The notes beneath the pieces were generated by a model. It was not told where the DNA came from and searched no databases. It worked only from the letters and a program-made list of their open reading frames with translations. Position numbers and translations under genes: made by a program. A DNA stretch of 10,283 nucleotides from Candidatus Dormiibacterota bacterium (GTDB lineage Bacteria > Chloroflexota > Dormibacteria > Aeolococcales > Aeolococcaceae): assembly GCA_019234035.1 (NCBI GenBank), contig JAFALX010000258.1, forward strand, positions 1 to 10,283, read 5' to 3'. Below are positions 6,144 through 10,283 of the stretch, piece by piece (position 1 is the first letter of the stretch; each line of letters opens with the position of its first letter).

Positions 6144-6673
6144 GCCTGCGCTGGTTCGCGCTGCTGCCCGCAGCCCCGGAGCACTACTACGCAGCAGCGC
6201 CAGCACACGATGTTCACGGGGCGCCGGTCGGTCACCTTGTTGCGTGGCGAACGCAGGACGGCCATCGGCCGAACGGCTCGCTCGGGATCGACGAACGCGC
6301 ATTAGACCCGGACGGTGAGCCTGCGTGGGTGTCGCTGGCGCTTGCCACTCCGCCGCTGCGAGTCCTCTACGACGATCCAGCTGTCTCGCAGGCGATTCGT
6401 GATGTCCTTGCCGCGCCGGCCGCCGACGTGATGTCAACGCTGATGCTCGACTCGTCGGCCATCGGGGGCGCGATCACGGCGCGGCGCGACGGCTGGTCTG
6501 AGCTCATCGACGATCCCTTCGCTCGCATCTTTTCGCGGCGAGTGCTCTGCGTCGATGCCGGGCTGATCGGACGGATGCCGGCGCCGACCGGGCCGGTGAT
6601 ACAGCGGTATTCGGGCAATCCCTGGCCATGGGATCGCTTTGCGCGCACTAACACCAGAAAGGACGTGTCATGA
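6140..6673 (+). CDS. Protein of unknown function in the peroxiredoxin-flavoprotein operon
   Basis: 177 residues; I do not recognise the family. Seen: a hydrophobic/aromatic N-terminus (MSLRWFALLPAAPEHYYAAA), then GAPVGHLVAW, a patch rich in Asp/Pro/Gly, SLALATPPLRVLYDD, helical AVSQAIRDVLAAPAADVMS, LDSSAIGGAITARRDGWSEL, and a C-terminus with SRRVLCVDAGLIGR and a Pro/Trp-rich NPWPWDRF. There is one cysteine, no signal peptide and no clear membrane helix, so it is probably cytosolic. ATG at 6140 overlaps the peroxiredoxin stop (ATGA) with GGAGGTG 9 nt upstream. Its own stop overlaps the flavoprotein start (ATGA at 6670). Such strict coupling on both sides suggests stoichiometric expression with its neighbours; an adaptor or substrate-related role is speculation. 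Confidence 0.82.
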   Translation: MSLRWFALLPAAPEHYYAAAPAHDVHGAPVGHLVAWRTQDGHRPNGSLGIDERALDPDGEPAWVSLALATPPLRVLYDDPAVSQAIRDVLAAPAADVMSTLMLDSSAIGGAITARRDGWSELIDDPFARIFSRRVLCVDAGLIGRMPAPTGPVIQRYSGNPWPWDRFARTNTRKDVS

Positions 6674-8055
6674 GTGAACGTGTCGACGTCATCGTCATCG
6701 GCATGGGGCCGGGCGGTGAAGAAGTTGCCGAGCGGCTCGCGGAGAGCGGCCTGTCCGTCATCGGCATTGAGAAGCAGCTCGTCGGTGGCGAGTGCCCGTA
6801 CTGGGGCTGTGTTCCCAGCAAGATGATCGTTCGCGGTGCCGACGCACTGGCCGAGGCGCGCCGCGTGCCACTGCTCGCCGGCGCATCGTTCGTGAGCCCC
6901 GACTGGTCACCGGTCGCCAAACGCATTCGAGAGCAGGCCACCGACAACTGGAACGACCGCATCGCGGTGGAGCGCTTCGAGCGCCTGGGCGGTCGGTTCG
7001 TACGCGGCGCAGGCCGCCTCGACGGTCCGGGACGCGTCGTGGTCAATGACAGCGTCTTCGAGGCTGCCCGAGCCGTGGTCGTCGCCACGGGCAGCAGTCC
7101 GACGATCCCGCCGATCCCGGGGCTGGCCGGCGTGCCGTACTGGACCAACCGCGAGCTCATCGAGGCCGGTGCGCTTCCCGAAACGCTGGTCGTCCTCGGA
7201 GGCGGTGCAATCGGTCTCGAGCTCGCCCAGGCCGTCGCGCGCTTCGGCGTCAAGGTGACGGTCATCGAGGCATCTGAGGGGCTGCTCGCTGCGGAGGAAC
7301 CGGAGGCCGGGCAGGAGCTCGTGCGTGTCCTCTCCGCAGAGGGACTCGATGTCCGCGTTGGCGTCAAGGCCATCAAGGTTGCGAGGACTCGCACCGGTGC
7401 GATCGAGGTGATCCTCGAGGACGGGGACGCCGTCGCCGGCGAGCGGGTGCTGGTCGCCACTGGGCGTCGCAACAATCTCGTCGGGCTCGGCCTGGAGACG
7501 ATCGGTCTCGACCCGAAGCGGCGCGCCATCGCCGTCGACGCCCACTTGCGCGCCGGGGAGAAGCTCTGGGCTGTCGGCGACTGCACCGGCGCCGGCGCCT
7601 TCACAGACGTTGCGGTGTACCAGGCGCGTATCGCAATCGCCGACATCCTTGGGAGCGAGCACGTCCCCGCCGACTATCACGCGTTGCCACGGGTGACCTT
7701 CACCGACCCCGAGGTCGGGGCGGCGGGCCTCACCGAACGGCAGGCCATACAGCGCCGACTGAACGTCCGGATCGGCTTCACAGCCCTTTCCTCGTCGACT
7801 CGTGGATGGATCCACGGTCCTGGCAACGAGGGATTCATCAAGCTGGTCGAGGATGCCGATCGCGGAGTGCTCGTCGGCGCCACGGTCATGGGACCGAGCG
7901 GTGGCGAGGTCATGTCGATGCTGGCGCTCGCCATCCACGCGTCGGTTCCGGTCGCAACGCTGCGGACGATGATCTACGCATACCCAACCTTCCATCGCGG
8001 CATCGAGGGAGCCCTCACGGCGCTTACTGAGGACGAACAGCGCGTCGCGGCCTAG
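6670..8055 (+). CDS. FAD-dependent pyridine nucleotide-disulfide oxidoreductase, class I
   Basis: 461-residue flavoprotein of the dihydrolipoamide dehydrogenase/mercuric reductase superfamily, cytosolic. Seen: FAD-binding GMGPGG at residues 11-16; redox-active disulfide Cys41-Cys46 in GGECPYWGCVPSK; NAD(P)-binding GGGAIG at 177-182, with the following strand ending in VIEAS, an acidic end that favours NADH over NADPH; second FAD motif AVGDCTG with Gly303-Asp304; and a dimerisation domain from about 335 (PRVTFTDPEVGAAGLTE). The C-terminal interface reads YAYPTFHRG (436-444) instead of the HxHPTxxE active-site pair of lipoamide dehydrogenases, so it is not a classical lipoamide dehydrogenase; mercuric reductases also have YPT here, but no metal-binding C-terminal cysteines are present. 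Last gene of the coupled operon, so reduction of the peroxiredoxin is a plausible role. The 3' end overlaps the convergent gene by 4 nt. Confidence 0.94.
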   Translation: MSERVDVIVIGMGPGGEEVAERLAESGLSVIGIEKQLVGGECPYWGCVPSKMIVRGADALAEARRVPLLAGASFVSPDWSPVAKRIREQATDNWNDRIAVERFERLGGRFVRGAGRLDGPGRVVVNDSVFEAARAVVVATGSSPTIPPIPGLAGVPYWTNRELIEAGALPETLVVLGGGAIGLELAQAVARFGVKVTVIEASEGLLAAEEPEAGQELVRVLSAEGLDVRVGVKAIKVARTRTGAIEVILEDGDAVAGERVLVATGRRNNLVGLGLETIGLDPKRRAIAVDAHLRAGEKLWAVGDCTGAGAFTDVAVYQARIAIADILGSEHVPADYHALPRVTFTDPEVGAAGLTERQAIQRRLNVRIGFTALSSSTRGWIHGPGNEGFIKLVEDADRGVLVGATVMGPSGGEVMSMLALAIHASVPVATLRTMIYAYPTFHRGIEGALTALTEDEQRVAA

Positions 8056-8324
8056 CCAACCGCGATCGCCGACCCGGATTCTGAGCCGCCACCGACGGGT
8101 ACGCCGACGGAGACGGTACTGCTGGCACGCAACGACTGCGCGATGGTCGCCACGAGTTCGTCCGCCGTCTCTTTCACGCTCAAGTGGTCACCGCTGTCGA
8201 AGTGCAGCAGCGTCTCTCCATCCTGGACTTGCTGCAAGTGCGTGACTCTGTCCAAGTTCACATACGTGCGCTCAACGCTCAGTGTCCCTTCGACGTCGAT
8301 CGTCACTCTGACCCAGTTGGGCAT
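8052..8324 (-). CDS. Small FlbD-like protein of unknown function
   Basis: About 90 residues. Seen: WVRVTIDVEGTLSVERTYVN, then LDRVTHLQQV, TLLHFDSGDHLSVKET and ADELVATIAQS, followed by a Gly/Ser-rich tail. The strand-turn-strand pattern ending in VKET and a short helix is similar by eye to the FlbD family, but there are no flagellar genes here. The frame is open up to ATG 8468. Starts at 8468, 8342 and 8324 are possible and none has a good ribosome binding site. 8324 is chosen because conserved-looking sequence begins there and a CATACT -10-like hexamer lies 8 nt upstream, compatible with a leaderless transcript. Convergent with the flavoprotein, 4-nt overlap at the stops. The reading frame on the opposite strand has no recognisable product. 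Confidence 0.55.
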   Translation of the reverse strand: MPNWVRVTIDVEGTLSVERTYVNLDRVTHLQQVQDGETLLHFDSGDHLSVKETADELVATIAQSLRASSTVSVGVPVGGGSESGSAIAVG

Positions 8325-8340
8325 GACGGCAGAGTATGCC

Positions 8341-8467
8341 ATGACATTTGTCGCACGGCAGAGGGAGTGCGCCTTGCGCGATGACACATTTCGGCCTGTG
8401 TGCGACTTGTGGCCAGTGATGACAATCGCACCGCTACCTTGTGGCGCTGGAATATTTCGTAATGACA
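8341..8467 (-). repeat. Four TGTCAT hexamers spaced about 40 bp
   Basis: ATGACA on the plus strand (TGTCAT on the minus strand) starts at 8341, 8381, 8419 and 8462, spacings of 40, 38 and 43 bp, close to four helical turns each. The first is part of a short palindrome, GACATTTGTC (8343-8352). All lie upstream of the leftward small gene and between it and the ester-cyclase-like gene. The region is also noticeably more AT-rich than its neighbours. A phased array of regulator binding sites is the likeliest reading. The remainder of 8325-8605 has no gene that I can support. Confidence 0.4.
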
Positions 8468-8527
8468 TAAGAGCTCGGCCCTGAGCGGTCCGCGCGCAGT
8501 CTGTGCGTCGTCACGGGCGGCGTCGGA

Positions 8528-8542
8528 CGGAGTTAGACTCCG
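8528..8542. promoter_or_regulatory. Short palindrome overlapping a -10-like TAGACT
   Basis: CGGAGT and ACTCCG flank TAG, a 6-bp inverted repeat 63 nt upstream of the ester-cyclase-like gene. It contains TAGACT (8534-8539), which fits a TANNNT -10 element on the plus strand, but no convincing -35 is visible. An autoregulated promoter is possible; evidence is weak. Confidence 0.25.
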
Positions 8543-8605
8543 CGTCGCCGCGAGGCGCTCAGCCGGCAGCTCCGGCCGTCACGCGGCGAAACAGGGGTGG
8601 CGCAC

Positions 8606-9043
8606 ATGAGCGAGCTACGGGAGATCTTCGATCGGGGCGAACGCGCGTTCAACGAGCACGACGTCGACGCCGTCATGGCGCTGTACGCGCCGGATGCCCG
8701 GTTCCGCGGCCCGGGAGGGATGGACATGAACGAGGCTGGCGCGATCCGGCAGTTCACGGTCGGGTGGTTCCAGGGCTTCCCGGACTGCCGTATCCGTACC
8801 ACCAGGGTGATCGAGGCCGGCGACACGATCATTCAGGAAGGCGTGTTCACGGGAACGCAGACCGGAGTGTTTCCGACGCCAATGGGCGACATCCCGCCGA
8901 CGAACAAGGCGGTCGAGGGGCCATTCGTTGACGTCTACGTCTTCAGTGACGGGAAGATCGTCGACGACCATCTGTACTTCGATCGGATGGAGCTGATGGA
9001 ACAGCTCGGGCTCGTCCCCGCGCCTGCCGCCGCCGGCGGCTGA
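8606..9043 (+). CDS. SnoaL-like/ester cyclase family protein (NTF2 fold)
   Basis: 145-residue cytosolic protein of the SnoaL polyketide-cyclase-like branch of the NTF2 superfamily. Seen: the N-terminal helix SELREIFDRGERAFNEHDVD, then VMALYAPDARFRGPGG, AIRQFTVGWFQGFPDCRI, the strand run DTIIQEGVFTGTQTG, IPPTNKAVEGPFVDVYVFSDGKI and the C-terminal YFDRMELMEQLGLVP, which is typical of proteins annotated as ester cyclase. Members bind small hydrophobic molecules and catalyse varied reactions, so the substrate cannot be named. ATG at 8606 is chosen with AGGGG 8 nt upstream; a GTG at 8597 would add three residues and cannot be excluded. No biosynthetic gene cluster surrounds it. A strong hairpin terminator lies 16 nt after the stop. 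Confidence 0.9.
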   Translation: MSELREIFDRGERAFNEHDVDAVMALYAPDARFRGPGGMDMNEAGAIRQFTVGWFQGFPDCRIRTTRVIEAGDTIIQEGVFTGTQTGVFPTPMGDIPPTNKAVEGPFVDVYVFSDGKIVDDHLYFDRMELMEQLGLVPAPAAAGG

Positions 9044-9059
9044 GTAGCCTTCATACAGC

Positions 9060-9099
9060 CGAGCCCTCGACCGCTGCGAATGTCACGGCCGAGGGCTCG
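9060..9099. terminator. Hairpin terminator between convergent genes
   Basis: CGAGCCCTCG (9060-9069) and CGAGGGCTCG (9090-9099) form a perfect 10-bp stem. After one mismatch the stem can extend by CCG/CGG (9071-9073 with 9086-9088), leaving a 12-nt loop. There is no U-tract, which is common in high-GC bacteria. It starts 16 nt after the ester-cyclase-like stop and faces the leftward antiporter gene, so it probably serves both strands. Confidence 0.72.
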
Positions 9100-9223
9100 T
9101 GGAGTGGCGGACGACTGCGATCGTCAGCCGCGCTTCTCGTATCGGCGGTGTCGCCGTCGAGCTTGCGGATGCGTCCGCTCGCCACCAGCAGGAGGATCCC
9201 CTGCACGAGGCCGCTGAAGAGGA

Positions 9224-10283
9224 CTAGTCCGGCGCCTGCGCGCGACGGAGGAGTGGCGTTACGTCGAGCGCGAGGTCGACCTCCGGCTGGCGCGCTAGGC
9301 TACCCTCGGCCACGGTGGCGGCGCGATCCTTCGACAGCAGACCGAGGGCCAGCGGCGGGAAGAGGACGACGGAGAGCAGGCCCGCTGCGACGAGCGCCGC
9401 TGCAGTGGCATGGGAGATCAGGCCCAACTGCAGCCCGATCTGCGTACCGGCAACGATGAACGAGAGCGAGGTCGCCTGGAAGAGCCCCGCCGCCACGACG
9501 CGACGCACGTCGAGCAGCGGTCGATAGACGAGTGCCGGCAGACCGCGTATCAACAGCAACGCCACCAGGAAGATCGGGACCTTGCTGATCGTCGACGCGC
9601 TGGCGAAGAGCGCGTGCGTGTCGAAGCGGAGCCCGCTGGTGACGAAGAACACCGGCACCAGGAAGCCAAAGCCCAGCCCTTCGAGCTTGGCGACGGTGAG
9701 CGGATGTGACATCTGCGCGTCGCGATCGACGATCTTGAGCACGGCGCCGGCGATGAAGGCGCCGAGTATCGTCTCCAGGCCGAGCGTGTTGGCCAGCGCG
9801 GCGAAGGCGATGAAGATGACGACCGCAAAGCGCACGCGGATCTGCGCGGTGGTGTCCTGCAGCCGTCTGAAGACCGACTCGGTCCGCATCGACATGGTCA
9901 CGCGCAGCAACAGGAGGCCCACGCCCACAGTCCCCACGGCGAACCCGGCGAGAAGCACCAGCCTGCTGGCGGGGCTGGAGGACTCGCGCGAGAACAGGAG
10001 CGACAGCAGGATGATCGTGCTGAACTCGCCAACTGTGGCGCCCGCCGTCACCACCCGGCCAAACTGCGTGTCAAGCAGGCCGCTGTCTTTGAGGATCGGG
10101 AGCACCAGCCCCAGGCCCGTCGCCGCCAGGATGATGGCGACGAGGATCGGCGCCTGCGTCACGCCGGCGGCGTGCAGCGCAACGCCGATGCCGAGAGCGA
10201 GCAGCAGCGACAGCATCATGCCGGCGCCGACCAGCGCAATGAGACGCCCCTTGAGGCGTCCGATGTCGATCTCCATGCCGGCC
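9224..10283 (-). CDS. CPA2/KefB-type cation-proton antiporter (N-terminus outside window)
   Basis: Inner-membrane monovalent cation/proton exchanger. The visible 352 codons or so contain about ten hydrophobic segments. The frame continues to the window edge as Ala-Gly before MEID; AGMEID matches the end of the third helix of this family (usually FLAGMEID), so the ATG at 10276 is internal and about 80 residues lie outside. Seen: ILVAIILAATGLGLVLPILK, the exchanger core GRVVTAGATVGEFSTIILLS, ETILGAFIAGAVLKIVDRD and FLVPVFFVTSGLRFD. The position that usually holds the ion-binding Asp of CPA2 proteins appears to be Glu (in VGEFS, 84 residues after the visible Met). The C-terminus is a short hydrophilic tail ending at 9224, with no TrkA-N/RCK nucleotide-binding domain, so regulation would differ from KefB/KefC proper. 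Likely role: pH or Na+/K+ homeostasis. Confidence 0.92.
   Translation of the reverse strand, partial: AGMEIDIGRLKGRLIALVGAGMMLSLLLALGIGVALHAAGVTQAPILVAIILAATGLGLVLPILKDSGLLDTQFGRVVTAGATVGEFSTIILLSLLFSRESSSPASRLVLLAGFAVGTVGVGLLLLRVTMSMRTESVFRRLQDTTAQIRVRFAVVIFIAFAALANTLGLETILGAFIAGAVLKIVDRDAQMSHPLTVAKLEGLGFGFLVPVFFVTSGLRFDTHALFASASTISKVPIFLVALLLIRGLPALVYRPLLDVRRVVAAGLFQATSLSFIVAGTQIGLQLGLISHATAAALVAAGLLSVVLFPPLALGLLSKDRAATVAEGSLARQPEVDLALDVTPLLRRAQAPD

Noticed and set aside
6648..7995. Long leftward frames opposite the flavoprotein
   Set aside because: Ser/Arg/Pro/Thr-rich or otherwise featureless shadow translations of a gene with unmistakable FAD, NAD and disulfide motifs.
10274..10276. ATG at 10276 as the antiporter start
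   Set aside because: The preceding codons encode Ala-Gly in frame, matching the family's AGMEID at the end of the third helix, so this Met is internal and the gene continues outside the window.
1..10283. CRISPR arrays, insertion sequences, tRNA/rRNA genes, integrase or toxin-antitoxin pairs
   Set aside because: Read on both strands by eye; no regularly spaced long repeats, transposase-like proteins, terminal inverted repeats, or cloverleaf/rRNA motifs were found.

Overview
This is a GC-rich chromosomal window with tightly packed genes, many ATGA-type start/stop overlaps and AGGAG-like ribosome binding sites. The protein families (DGPF/YCII protein with a TPR-extended ECF sigma factor, a 14-helix MFS exporter, an AHPDD-type PIG-L remnant, a CPYWGC flavoprotein) suggest an actinobacterium, perhaps Thermoleophilia/Solirubrobacterales. 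That placement is an inference from gene style only. No rRNA, tRNA, transposase, CRISPR array or phage gene was seen.

Left block (1-4880). Two transcription units diverge from 2582-2792. Leftward: a DHA2-type MFS exporter (860-2581), then a retinol-dehydrogenase-like SDR (1-873, cut by the window edge), overlapping by 14 nt. Rightward: a DGPF/YCII protein (2793-3128), an ECF42-like sigma factor with a TPR-like C-terminal extension (3125-4345) and a RimJ/RimL-type acetyltransferase (4380-4880). The intergenic region holds TGTCGA-N17-CGAC three times: once rightward and once leftward inside one symmetric 28-bp site, and again leftward just in front of the exporter. From memory this resembles the published ECF42 target promoter. 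The simplest reading is that the sigma factor drives its own operon and also the divergent exporter/SDR operon. A perfect 8-bp hairpin lies between the two sites. The sigma gene appears to start at CTG, overlapping the DGPF stop codon.

Middle block (4873-8055). A 25-codon remnant of a PIG-L/LmbE deacetylase, ending right after its AHPDD zinc motif, marks a probable recombination junction. It is followed by a leftward small protein with a ParB-like ADGYHR motif (4979-5362). A 229-bp divergent spacer carries an 11-bp inverted repeat (5424-5449). Then comes a translationally coupled three-gene redox cassette: peroxiredoxin-like protein, a protein of unknown function, and a class I flavoprotein disulfide reductase. 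Each pair overlaps by ATGA.

Right block (8052-10283). A small leftward FlbD-like protein converges on the flavoprotein with a 4-nt overlap. Its upstream region carries four TGTCAT hexamers about 40 bp apart. A SnoaL/ester-cyclase-like NTF2-fold protein (8606-9043) follows, then a strong hairpin terminator (9060-9099), then the leftward C-terminal three quarters or so of a CPA2/KefB-type cation/proton antiporter that runs off the right edge.

Taken together, the window looks like a stress-response and detoxification neighbourhood (export, redox, acetylation, ion homeostasis). The best candidate for a little-described system is the ECF42-like sigma module with its symmetric shared promoter and a divergent exporter/SDR output.
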